Below are positions 53,825 to 62,566 of a stretch of 64,000 nucleotides of DNA, in pieces (position 1 is the stretch's first letter; every line of letters starts with the position of its first letter). The translations under genes were made by a program, and so were the position numbers. The notes under the pieces are model-generated. The model did not search any database. It was not told the DNA's origin and worked only from the letters and a program-made list of their open reading frames with translations. Source of the DNA: Planctomycetota bacterium (GTDB taxonomy: Bacteria > Planctomycetota > OFTM77); assembly GCA_029260795.1 (NCBI GenBank), contig JAJDCO010000089.1, forward strand, positions 1-64,000. Direction: 5' to 3'.

Positions 53825-56800
53825 GTGCGCACTGCTCTCTTCGCGCTCTTAGCGCTCACCCTGTTGACGACCCGCCTCGACGCCCGACAGCCTTCCTCTT
53901 CCGAGCTCGAGCTGAGGAGAGGTGATCGCATCTGCTACCTGGGCAACGCGCTCGCCGAGAGGATGCAGCACCACGGCTGGCTTGAAGCGCGGCTCCAGAG
54001 CCGATTCCCCCTGCTCGAGCTCTCGTTTCGCAACCTCGGCTTCTCCGCCGACGAGCTGACCGTCCAGCAGCGGACCCAGGGCTTCGGGAGCTGGGACGAC
54101 TACCTGACGCGCTGTGAGGCGGACGTCATCTTCGCCTTCTTCGGATTCAACGAGTCCTTCAGTCCGAAAGGACCGAGCGCCTTCGGCGACGATCTCCGGC
54201 GGTTCATCGACCACGCCCGCGGGCAACGCTACAACGGCCGAGAGGCTCCCCGTCTGGTTCTGTTCTCGTGCATTCCCCACGAGGATGTCGGCTCACCGAG
54301 CCTCCCCGACGGGCGGGAGGAGAACCGGCGCATCCAGGCGATCAACGACGTGATCGCCCAGGTCGCTCGCGAGAAGGACGTCCCCTTCGTCGACATCTTC
54401 GAGCCGATGCTCCAGCGCTACGACAGCGAGCGGGCGGCCTTGACGATCAACGGCATCCATCTGACCGAGCACGGGAACGAGGTGCTCGCCGCTCTGATCG
54501 AGGTCCAGCTGTTCGGGCACGGGGCGGAGCCCGAGGGGGTGGACCGGCTCCGGAAGGTCATCCTCGAGAAAAACCTGCTCTGGTTCAATCGCTACCGGGC
54601 GACCGACGGCTACAACGTCTACGGCGGTCGATCCAGCCTCAAGTTCATCGACGACGTCACCAACTTCCAGGTCCTCCAGCGCGAGATGAAGCACCTCGAC
54701 GCCCTCGCCAAGAACCGCGACCGGCGCATCTGGGCCATCGCTCGAGGAGAAGATCTCGAGGTCGACGACGCGAATGCACCGCCTCTGCTGCGAGTCAAGA
54801 CGAACAAGCCCGGGGACTCGCCCGATGGCAAGCACGAGTATCTCGACGGCGAGGCCGCGATCGAGCAGATGAGCGTGGCAAGCGGGATGAAGATCAACCT
54901 CTTCGCCGACGAAAAACAGTTCCCGGAGCTCGTCAATCCCGTCCAGATGGCCTGGGACACGCGCGGTCGCCTGTGGGTGGCGGCGTGGCCCACCTATCCT
55001 CATTGGGAGCCCGGCAAACCCATCAACGACAAGCTGCTCATCCTCGAGGACGTGGACCAGGACGGCCGCGCGGACACCTGCAAGGTCTTCGCCGACGACC
55101 TGCACAATCCCACGGGCTTCGAGCTCTGGAACGGCGGCGTGATCGTGGCCAACGCCCCGGATCTGCTCTTCCTTCGGGACACCGACGGCGACGACCGGGC
55201 GGACTCGGTCGAGCGCATCCTCCACGGCCTCAGCTCCGCCGACACCCATCATTCCGCCAACAGCTTCGTCCTGGGCCCCGGCGGCGAGCTCTACTTCCAA
55301 GAAGGCACCTTCCATCAGAGCCAGATCGAAACGATCTACGGACCCGAGCGCAACCACAACGGTTGCGTCTGGCGCTTCGAGCCGAGGACCTTCCGCACCG
55401 AGCGCTACATCGCCTACAACTTCGCCAATCCCCACGGGCACGTCTTCGACCGCTGGGGGCAAGACTTCGTGACCGACGGTACCGGCAACGTCAACTACTA
55501 CGCCCTCCCGTTCTCGACGAGGGTCGTCCACCCCGACAAGCACCGGGGCTACTTCCCCTTCTTCAAGCAGCGGAGCCGGCCGTGCGCCGGGACCGAGATC
55601 CTCTCGAGCAGCCATTTCCCCGAGGAGAACCAAGGCAACTACCTCGTCTGTAACGTCATCGGCTTTCAGGGCATCTTCCAGTACCGAGTGCTGGACGACG
55701 GCTCGGGCTTCTCGGCCGAGGAGGCCGAGCCCATCGTCTACAGCTCCGATCCCAGGTTCCGGCCGTCCGATGCCGAAGTCGGCCCCGAGGGGGCACTCTA
55801 CTTCCTCGACTGGTACAACCCGCTCATCGGGCACATGCAGCATCATCTGCGCGACCCGAGCCGCGACCACGAGCATGGTCGCGTCTACCGCGTCACCTAT
55901 CCCGGTCGTCCGTTGACGACGCCGGCCGCGATCGCGGGCGAGCCGATCCCCGTGCTCCTCGAGCTCCTGAAGTCGCCCGACGACCGCGTGCGCTACCGGA
56001 CCCGTATCGAGCTGAGCGCCCGCCCCACCCCGGCCGTCATCGCGGCGGCCCGCGCCTGGGTCTCGGGGCTGGACCCGGGCGACGACGATCACGAGCACCA
56101 CCTCCTCGAGGGGCTCTGGGTCCACCAGCAGCACGACGTCATGGACGAGGGCCTCCTGCGCCGTGTCCTGGCTTCGAAGGACGCTCGCGCGCGCGCGGCG
56201 GCGACTCGGGTTCTGCGCCACGCTCGGCATCGGATCCAGGAGCCCTTGGCTCTCCTTGCTCCGATGGCCCGGGACGAGCATCCCCGTGTTCGGCTAGCGG
56301 CGATCGCGGCGGCGAGCTCCTTCGACTCGGCGGAGGCCGCCCTGATCGCGCTGAGCACGAAGGAGCGTCCCACGGATCGCTTCTTGGATTACGCCCTGAG
56401 CGAGACGATGCGCACCCTCGAGCCGTTCTGGAAGGCTGCGATCCGTGAAGGCCGGCTGGCCAAGCTCGAGAGCTCGGCCGGGCTGCGCTTCCTGCTCGAG
56501 CGCGTCTCGGAGGAAGAGCTGACGCGGCTTCCTCGAACGCCTGCCGTCCTCGACGCCCTACTGACGCGGCACGACATCGCCCGCGAGGCTCGCCTCGATG
56601 CGGCCGAGGCCCTCGCCCGGTCTCGCGGGACGACCCCGGCGCTCGAGATTCTCAAAGCGGTTCGGCGCCTCGATCGGGAGGGCGGGCCGCACGCTCGCCA
56701 CGTGCTCCACGAGCTCGGATCGTTGGTCCGCGACCGAGCCTCGAGCACCCCCTTGCCCGAGCCCGTACTGGTCGAGCTCGCGACCAGCGGCCACGTGATC

Positions 56801-58735
56801 GAGACGCGTCAGCTCGCCTACGCCACCCTGATCTCCCAGCAAGGAGCCATCGAAGGAGTCTACCGGCTGTCCCAGCGCTCTCGCACCGATCTCGTGGCCT
56901 TCCTCGGAGCCATTCCGATGCTGGGCTCGGCCGAGCTCCGCCGCTCGACCTACGAGCGGGTGCGCCCCCTGATGTTCCACGTGCCCGACCGCTTCCGTGT
57001 CAGTGGTCGCGACGAAGCGGAGTCCGTCGCCGGCGTCCATGTCGCCTATTATCCGACGCGACTCCGCACGGCGAGGATGCCGGCATTCGAGAAGCTCACG
57101 CCCCAGGTCTCGGCGCGCGTCGGCGGCTTCTCGCTGAACGTACCGGGCGTTCCCCGACGAAGCGATGCCTTCGGCCTACTCTTTCAAGGCACTCTGCATG
57201 TCCCGAAAGGGGGAACCTACACCTTCTCCACCCACTCCGATGACGGATCACTCCTCTACCTGGACGGAAAGCTCGTTGTGGACAACGACGGCGACCACGG
57301 GCTGAAGCGGCAGTCAAGCTCTTTGCCGCTCTCCGCCGGCCCCCACGCGATCACCGTCACCTACTTCGATCAGGGCGGCGCCGAAGGACTCGAAGTCGAG
57401 TGGGAGGGACCGGACATCCCGCGGGGGCCGATCCCGACGGCGGCACTTTCCGTGGTGGATGCCGACACGATCCGCGCCGCCGCGATTCGCGCCATGGCGC
57501 ACATTCCAGGCGACGCTCGAGAGAAGCTCCAGGACGCAGCCGAGCTGATCGGGGAAGGAGCCCTCATCGAGCCGGCGCTCGACCTGGTCGAGCGAGTCGA
57601 CCGAGGGGAGTGGCCCCTCGAGCAGATCGACACGCTGATCGCCAGCATCGCGGCCTACGCGACCCGGCTGCCGGCTGAGCAGAGGACGGCGCCGCACGTG
57701 GTCGCCGCGCTCGAGGCTGGAAAGCGGATCGCGGGCGCCCTGCCCGACGATCGAGCCCGCGCGGCCCGCGAGAGCCTCACGAGCCTCTCAGGCACCACGA
57801 TCCTGATCCGGACGCTGCCGCATCAGATGCTCTACGACCGCAAGGAGCTCTTCGTCGAGGCCGGTAAGCCCGTAGCGATCGTCTTCCAAAACAACGACGT
57901 CATGCCCCACAACCTGGTCGTCACCGCACCCGGTCAGATGGAGAAGGTGGGCATCCTGGCGGAGTCTCTGCCGGTATCCCCGACGGGGCCGCCCCAGAGC
58001 TTCGTCCCCAAGATCGAGGACGTCCTCTTCCACACCGAGCTCCTCTTTCCCGGGGAGTCGACGACCTTGCGGTTCGTCGCCCCGAGCGCGACCGGCGACT
58101 ACCCCTACGTCTGCACGTTCCCCGGGCACTGGCGCGTGATGAACGGCGTGCTCCACGTCGTGGAGAAGGTCGACGCCTCGATGCTCGCCGCCGCCCCTGC
58201 GAAGGCCGAGAGCGCGCCCGCCCGGCGCTTCGTCAAGATGTGGACCCTCGCCGACCTTGCGCCCGCGTTCACGCCGGACTGGAAGAAGGGCCGCTCCACC
58301 GAGCGCGGGCGCGCGATGTTCTCGGAGGCCGGGTGCAACAAGTGCCACGGCTTCCTCGAGGAGAAGGTCCAGGATGCGCCCGACCTGACCGAGATCACCA
58401 AGAAGTTCCAGGGCAAGGACCTGCTGAAGGAGATCCTCGAGCCTTCGGCCAACATCCTCGAGAGCTACACGAGCCACCTCTTCGTGATGGAAGACGAGAC
58501 GATCGTGGTCGGCCGCGTGGTCGGGGACGACGGCACGTCGCTCCGGATCGTCCCCAATCTCCTCGCGCCCGAGGACATCGTGACGATCCGAAAGAGCGAG
58601 ATCGCCGAACAGGAGCCGAGCCTCCTCTCTCCCATGCCGACGGGCCTGCTCGTGACGCTCTCGAGGGAGGAGATCCTCGACCTGATCGCCTACCTCGAGT
58701 CGGCGTCGACCGCTCGCGAGAAATCGGGAGACTGA
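53825..58735 (+). CDS. giant secreted SGNH hydrolase-propeller dehydrogenase-HEAT-PA14-cupredoxin-cytochrome c protein
   Basis: A 1,636-residue exported protein of PVC type. GTG 53825 is chosen for GGAGGA at 53810-53815 and an immediate signal peptide (MRTALFALLALTLLTTRLDA). Domains in order: SGNH/GDSL hydrolase (35-225, FFGFNES and GIHLTEHGNE); PVC-type sugar-dehydrogenase-like propeller (350-665, NPVQMAWDTRGRLWVAAWP, HHSANSFVLGPGGELYFQEG, FLDWYNPLIGHMQHH); HEAT-like helices (690-1050); PA14 carbohydrate-binding-like domain (1070-1190, FSTHSDDGSLLYLDGKLVVD); type 1 copper domain (1320-1445, MPHNLVV and C-x4-H-x3-M in CTFPGHWRVM); and a heme domain with CNKCH near residue 1503 and PMPTGLL as likely axial Met. 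It probably oxidises a sugar-like substrate and passes electrons through heme or copper. Confidence 0.9.
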   Translation: MRTALFALLALTLLTTRLDARQPSSSELELRRGDRICYLGNALAERMQHHGWLEARLQSRFPLLELSFRNLGFSADELTVQQRTQGFGSWDDYLTRCEADVIFAFFGFNESFSPKGPSAFGDDLRRFIDHARGQRYNGREAPRLVLFSCIPHEDVGSPSLPDGREENRRIQAINDVIAQVAREKDVPFVDIFEPMLQRYDSERAALTINGIHLTEHGNEVLAALIEVQLFGHGAEPEGVDRLRKVILEKNLLWFNRYRATDGYNVYGGRSSLKFIDDVTNFQVLQREMKHLDALAKNRDRRIWAIARGEDLEVDDANAPPLLRVKTNKPGDSPDGKHEYLDGEAAIEQMSVASGMKINLFADEKQFPELVNPVQMAWDTRGRLWVAAWPTYPHWEPGKPINDKLLILEDVDQDGRADTCKVFADDLHNPTGFELWNGGVIVANAPDLLFLRDTDGDDRADSVERILHGLSSADTHHSANSFVLGPGGELYFQEGTFHQSQIETIYGPERNHNGCVWRFEPRTFRTERYIAYNFANPHGHVFDRWGQDFVTDGTGNVNYYALPFSTRVVHPDKHRGYFPFFKQRSRPCAGTEILSSSHFPEENQGNYLVCNVIGFQGIFQYRVLDDGSGFSAEEAEPIVYSSDPRFRPSDAEVGPEGALYFLDWYNPLIGHMQHHLRDPSRDHEHGRVYRVTYPGRPLTTPAAIAGEPIPVLLELLKSPDDRVRYRTRIELSARPTPAVIAAARAWVSGLDPGDDDHEHHLLEGLWVHQQHDVMDEGLLRRVLASKDARARAAATRVLRHARHRIQEPLALLAPMARDEHPRVRLAAIAAASSFDSAEAALIALSTKERPTDRFLDYALSETMRTLEPFWKAAIREGRLAKLESSAGLRFLLERVSEEELTRLPRTPAVLDALLTRHDIAREARLDAAEALARSRGTTPALEILKAVRRLDREGGPHARHVLHELGSLVRDRASSTPLPEPVLVELATSGHVIETRQLAYATLISQQGAIEGVYRLSQRSRTDLVAFLGAIPMLGSAELRRSTYERVRPLMFHVPDRFRVSGRDEAESVAGVHVAYYPTRLRTARMPAFEKLTPQVSARVGGFSLNVPGVPRRSDAFGLLFQGTLHVPKGGTYTFSTHSDDGSLLYLDGKLVVDNDGDHGLKRQSSSLPLSAGPHAITVTYFDQGGAEGLEVEWEGPDIPRGPIPTAALSVVDADTIRAAAIRAMAHIPGDAREKLQDAAELIGEGALIEPALDLVERVDRGEWPLEQIDTLIASIAAYATRLPAEQRTAPHVVAALEAGKRIAGALPDDRARAARESLTSLSGTTILIRTLPHQMLYDRKELFVEAGKPVAIVFQNNDVMPHNLVVTAPGQMEKVGILAESLPVSPTGPPQSFVPKIEDVLFHTELLFPGESTTLRFVAPSATGDYPYVCTFPGHWRVMNGVLHVVEKVDASMLAAAPAKAESAPARRFVKMWTLADLAPAFTPDWKKGRSTERGRAMFSEAGCNKCHGFLEEKVQDAPDLTEITKKFQGKDLLKEILEPSANILESYTSHLFVMEDETIVVGRVVGDDGTSLRIVPNLLAPEDIVTIRKSEIAEQEPSLLSPMPTGLLVTLSREEILDLIAYLESASTAREKSGD

Positions 58736-58814
58736 GGGCTCGTCACGAGCGAGAGTCTCGCGTCTCGCGAGGTTTCTGGCAGGATCGCGGCAGGGTGCGT
58801 CGAGGCGCCCGGCG

Positions 58815-58921
58815 CCGGCGGAAACCGCCTCCCGATCGCTGACGAGGATGTGGGTGGGCTTCAGGTCGCGGTGAAGGATGCCCGTTCTTGGTGAGCGTGT
58901 TGCTGTTCGATGAGCTTCCCG
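58815..58921 (-). pseudogene. Ser/Thr protein kinase catalytic-loop remnant
   Basis: The minus strand reads KLIEQQHAHQER and, after a one-base frameshift at a GGG run near 58885, GILHRDLKPTHILVSD. Joined, this is the alpha-E helix and catalytic loop of a Hanks-type kinase, with HRDLKP intact and the usual metal-binding Asn replaced by His. Nothing else of a kinase is present on either side. It lies in the gap after the giant redox gene. Confidence 0.6.
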
Positions 58922-58991
58922 GGGAGCAGAACGCAATCCTCACGCCGTGAGCGGCACTCGCCCCTCGCCGGCGAGTGCCTTCGAGTCGATC

Positions 58992-60215
58992 TCAAAAGTT
59001 GACGTAGATCAGATGCTTCGTCGGCTTGACCGATCCGACGAACGGCGGGTTGATGCCCTGCTGCTTCGAGTAGTTGCTCGCGAGGTCGAGCATCTGCTCC
59101 GTCAACCAGGGTCGAAGCGAGTTGGGTGTCACCAAGAACCCCTTGGCCGTCATCACACCGTAGTCGACGTCCACGCTGGCGGTCGTGATGCAGCCGTCGA
59201 TGTGAAAGAAGAAGCCTTCGCACGCCCACAACGTCTCGGCGCCGGGATAGGCCGTCCCCGGTCCACTACCGGTCCACGCGCCCAGCCCCGTCGTGATCAT
59301 GCGCAGCCAAGGCAGAGGCAGCGGGGTCTGAATGGCGCTGAAGCTACTGCCGCAGGTGGAGACTCCCGAAAACGGCTGCGCCGTGTGCTGGAAGGGGCCC
59401 GCGAGGTTCAACGGGCAGGCGCAGGCGGTCACGATCGCACCCAGGTTGGCGGCACCCGCGGCGATCGGCTCTTCGAACGTGCAGGGCGTGCCGGGAACCG
59501 CCACGTTGCGGATCGCGCCACCGGTGACGGGTCCCGTGAGCGGCGGAATCAGCGACGGGACGAACGGGTTGGCCGCCACGTCGGGCCCCACGATCGCGTA
59601 GGTGTCGATCGGATGGATCGCCGCCGGAATCGACGAGGCCACGCTGTTGTGGATGAACTTGTCGCAGGTGTGTACCAGGCTCAGCGCGGTCTCCCAGCTC
59701 CCGCTGTTGCAGTTGAAGGCAAAGTCGACGTGCCCGTAGAAGAACGCCGTGGGCGTGATGGCCGCGCACAGCGGCACCGGACACACGACGGCACCCATGG
59801 GGCCGAGGTCGACCTTCATCAGCATGCGGAAGACGTGCAGCGGGTCGCCGTCGTCGTTGGTCTCTTCCCATCCGCGCGTGTAGTCGAGCGTCGCGGTGCC
59901 GGCCTGGAGCGGCGCGCCCGATGCGTCCAGCACGCTCAGCGGCGCGGTGAACGACGTGCACCCGTTCGGGTTGGGAGCGCCCAACGTCACGAGAATCGCG
60001 GTCTTCGTCGGAGCACACGCCGACCAACAGACGGCCGCGCTCGGCAGGGTGACGGCGGGGAAGACGGGTAGGTTCGGGAGCACCGGCACCACGCAACAGG
60101 GCCCGGTCAATCCGTCGGGACCGAGGCATTGTGCACTGGCGGGCGAGGGACTGCCGAGAAGGACGAGCGCCAGCACGACGAAGAGGGTAATCCGGTGGTG
60201 CAGATTCGAGATCAT
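58992..60215 (-). CDS. secreted Cys-rich protein of unknown function
   Basis: A 407-residue exported protein. ATG 60215 has AGGAGG at 60222-60227 and starts MISNLHHRITLFVVLALVLL with cleavage at ASAQ. The mature protein opens CLGPDGLTGPCCVVPVLPNL and contains about 19 Cys, many in pairs or in short spacings (VCWSACAPTKT, VVCPVPLC, ACACPLN), suggesting disulfide bonds. I recall similar proteins opening GPDGL-GPCC in planctomycete genomes, with no known function. Its 3' end converges on the kinase remnant. Confidence 0.7.
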   Translation of the reverse strand: MISNLHHRITLFVVLALVLLGSPSPASAQCLGPDGLTGPCCVVPVLPNLPVFPAVTLPSAAVCWSACAPTKTAILVTLGAPNPNGCTSFTAPLSVLDASGAPLQAGTATLDYTRGWEETNDDGDPLHVFRMLMKVDLGPMGAVVCPVPLCAAITPTAFFYGHVDFAFNCNSGSWETALSLVHTCDKFIHNSVASSIPAAIHPIDTYAIVGPDVAANPFVPSLIPPLTGPVTGGAIRNVAVPGTPCTFEEPIAAGAANLGAIVTACACPLNLAGPFQHTAQPFSGVSTCGSSFSAIQTPLPLPWLRMITTGLGAWTGSGPGTAYPGAETLWACEGFFFHIDGCITTASVDVDYGVMTAKGFLVTPNSLRPWLTEQMLDLASNYSKQQGINPPFVGSVKPTKHLIYVNF

Positions 60216-60582
60216 GGTGGGCCTCCTGGAATGGCGAGCGCCGCGTCGGGACGGCTCGATCGCACCGCGAAGGAGCACCGTCGACCGTCATCGGCTCCGG
60301 AAAGGAGGCGATGGCACGCGCACAGAACTCATTCTCGTTCCGGTCGGCTCCCACAACCAGAGGGAAGCCCTCCTCACGGAGCGATCGCAACAAGCCAGCT
60401 CGTAGTCATGAGGGCCCTCAGTCTTCGGCCAACCGCTCGAGATCCATTTGGTGGATACACAGCACGCCGATGTGTCCAGGACCGGAATGGATCCGCTTCT
60501 TCTGAACCATGCATGTGAGAGGGAAGCCCCCAGGGCTCCCCTCTCTCCTCGACTGCTCGGCCGACGTGAATGCGAGACATGC
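60216..60582. other. intergenic region with terminator-like hairpin
   Basis: No gene seen in 367 bases between two minus-strand genes. It holds the promoter region of the Cys-rich protein gene and the hairpin at 60517-60545 that follows the coiled-coil protein gene. Confidence 0.4.
60517..60545 (-). terminator. terminator-like hairpin
   Basis: GAGAGGGAAGCCC (60517-60529) pairs with GGGCTCCCCTCTC (60533-60545) with one mismatch around a CCA loop. It is 38 bases after the stop of the coiled-coil gene on the minus strand. There is no clear T run, so efficiency is uncertain. Confidence 0.55.
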
Positions 60583-61239
60583 TCACTCCACAACGAAAGA
60601 TACCAGCGCCTGCCCCCGATACTCCTCATGAGTCACGAGCAGTCGGACCACGTATCGACCAGCCAGCCATGTGTAGGGAGCGATGGGCTCGACACGAAAG
60701 GTATAGCCGCCTCGGCCGTTGGCGTTCAGCTGCACGATCCTCAGCCCGGCTCCCCCTGGAGGGACATTGCGCGTGTCGAGGTAGAAGCTCTCCGTCGTCA
60801 GGTCGTCGAGGAACGGGCCCGAGCTCGGAGTGATGGCGGCAACGAGATAGCCGAATTCGACGCCCCCCGGCTCGGCGAAGATCGGGTTGGCCTCGAGATG
60901 AACTTCGAGCCTGGTATCCGCCCGGGAACTCAGCTCGTCCACACGGTCCTCCAGTGAGGTCGTGCGCTCTGTCACGTCGCTCATCGCAACGAGGAGATCG
61001 ACTTGTTGCTCCGCGAGTTCGTCGAAGGCTTCCCACTGGACGACAGCGTCGTCGTCCAGCCGAGAGACCTCCGCTTCGAAGAAGTCGAAGTTCTCGTTCA
61101 CCTCGCTGGCCTTGGCCTTCTCTCCGGCCTTGAACTCGTGGGGGACACCGTCTTGAAATCGATTGGCAGAAGCGAAAGTGAGTCCCCCCAGGACGAGGGC
61201 GCCGGCGAAGTGCGTTACGGAGAGGAATCGTGTTTTCAT
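60583..61239 (-). CDS. secreted coiled-coil protein of unknown function
   Basis: A 218-residue exported protein. ATG 61239 (GGAG about 11 bases upstream) gives a signal peptide MKTRFLSVTHFAGALVLGGL with cleavage near FASA. The block EFKAGEKAKASEVNENFDFF is a common opening of secreted proteins with a short coiled coil, and the coiled coil continues to about residue 110 (AELAEQ, TTSLEDRVDELSSRAD). The C-terminal 100 residues are a beta sandwich (ESFYLDTRNVPPGGAGL, VRLLVTHEEYRGQALVSFVV). No family recognised. Confidence 0.7.
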   Translation of the reverse strand: MKTRFLSVTHFAGALVLGGLTFASANRFQDGVPHEFKAGEKAKASEVNENFDFFEAEVSRLDDDAVVQWEAFDELAEQQVDLLVAMSDVTERTTSLEDRVDELSSRADTRLEVHLEANPIFAEPGGVEFGYLVAAITPSSGPFLDDLTTESFYLDTRNVPPGGAGLRIVQLNANGRGGYTFRVEPIAPYTWLAGRYVVRLLVTHEEYRGQALVSFVVE

Positions 61240-61386
61240 CGCTCGAGTCTCCAGCTGGTCAGATGTTCGTTGGCAAGTCGTGCCCGCGACCGGACGTTCG
61301 ATCCGCGGTCGCACTGCACTCCCAGAGAGATCCCGACACTTCGGTTGTGGGACATCGACTCCACAGAAGACGAACGAAATCGAGAT

Positions 61387-61419
61387 CGCCCGGCGTCCTG
61401 TCGATCAGGACACCGGGCG
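61387..61419 (-). terminator. intrinsic terminator, probably bidirectional
   Basis: CGCCCGGCGTCCTG (61387-61400) pairs with CAGGACACCGGGCG (61406-61419) with one mismatch around TCGAT. It lies 33 bases past the stop of the membrane-protein gene on the minus strand and upstream of the coiled-coil gene, so it separates the two transcription units. Confidence 0.7.
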
Positions 61420-61451
61420 TTTGACTCACTTCGAGACCATTATCGAGGCGG

Positions 61452-62345
61452 CTAAGCAGAGGCTGCTCGAGGAATCTCCGAGGTTGCCAATGCCTTCCTG
61501 AGACGCGCGCGCACCTCCTGCGAGTGTCCCGGCTTGCTGGTTTCCGAGAGCGCCATGAGGTGCCACGGCAAGACGATGATGGGCCAGAGCACGTTGGCGG
61601 TGACGATGTTGATCACGCCATGCACGATCAGCTTGCGGCGCGCACAGCTCGGGCAGCCAACGAAGCCGCGGTGACGGATCGCCCAAGCCAACCCGAGAAA
61701 CAAGAGCATCTCGCAGTAGCGAATCTGCTTCAGGCTGTTCGTGGACTCGTGGCACTCCGGGCAGGGAACGTGGACCTCATCCAGAGAGATGCCGTCTGGA
61801 AGCCCGTCCCGATTCTCATCCGCCCCTCGACCGAAGCAGGGCAGAGAGCTCGAAGGAGCGACCGGGGCCTCGAAACGCTCATCGCAAGACAGCGAAGGCG
61901 CTGCGTTCGTGGTCTTGCCGTGAACCGTCTCGGAACCCGAAGTGACCTCCTCATCCACAGATCGCGACCCATCTCGCCACAGTGACGCAACGCCACCGAA
62001 GGCACCGCAGACGAACATGCGAAGGGCGCTGACACCCAGCCCACCCGCGAAGTAGGTCAGGTCTTCGAAGGCCAAGTTCTCCTCGAGAGCCAGCAGCATC
62101 AAGCCTCCCGAGAACGCGAGCAACTCGGCCGCCGCGACGACCGTCCCTCCCCAGAGCGCCGCAAGCGTACCCGAGACCTTGGGCATCCGGACAAGGGCAC
62201 TGCGAACCGAAAGGTAGCCGAGCGCAATACCGGCCACTGACATGACGAAGGGTGCATAACCAAAGACAGCCCCGTTGACTCGCGAGGCCAAGAACAATGC
62301 GAGGCTACCGAGAAGAGAGAGCTTCAAGAAGCGACCGAGTGACAT
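61452..62345 (-). CDS. multi-pass membrane protein with zinc-ribbon-like Cys motifs
   Basis: A 297-residue protein. ATG 62345 is preceded by GGGAGGA. Four to five hydrophobic helices occupy residues 1-125 (LKLSLLGSLALFLASRV, FVMSVAGIALGYLSV, LWGGTVVAAAELLAFSGGLM). A soluble loop (130-205) includes DENRDGLPDG, a calcium-loop-like element. Then CPECHESTNSL and GFVGCPSCARRKLI give two C-x2-C pairs, as in a zinc ribbon, followed by another hydrophobic stretch (VINIVTANVLWPIIVLPWHL). Family not recognised. Confidence 0.65.
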   Translation of the reverse strand: MSLGRFLKLSLLGSLALFLASRVNGAVFGYAPFVMSVAGIALGYLSVRSALVRMPKVSGTLAALWGGTVVAAAELLAFSGGLMLLALEENLAFEDLTYFAGGLGVSALRMFVCGAFGGVASLWRDGSRSVDEEVTSGSETVHGKTTNAAPSLSCDERFEAPVAPSSSLPCFGRGADENRDGLPDGISLDEVHVPCPECHESTNSLKQIRYCEMLLFLGLAWAIRHRGFVGCPSCARRKLIVHGVINIVTANVLWPIIVLPWHLMALSETSKPGHSQEVRARLRKALATSEIPRAASA

Positions 62346-62566
62346 GGCGGGATCCTCCCAAGGAGCAGGGTGACTTCGTTGTCGAAGGACCCGAGCACCG
62401 CGCTCGTCACTTCGACTCACTCTGAGAGAGAGCCACCGATGCAGCCCTCGGGACAGGGCTCTCGGATCTTCTTCACCTTCGACCCACCCACGAAAAAGGC
62501 CGCGCCCGCGACGCGCAGTGCGTCACGGACACGGCCACCCGGAGGTCGTGTCGAGCTCGCTCGGGC

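Noticed and set aside
54293..56281. 662-codon open frame on the minus strand inside the giant redox gene
   Set aside because: Val/Glu/Asp-biased low-information sequence mirroring codon bias of the sense gene; no start signal or motif.
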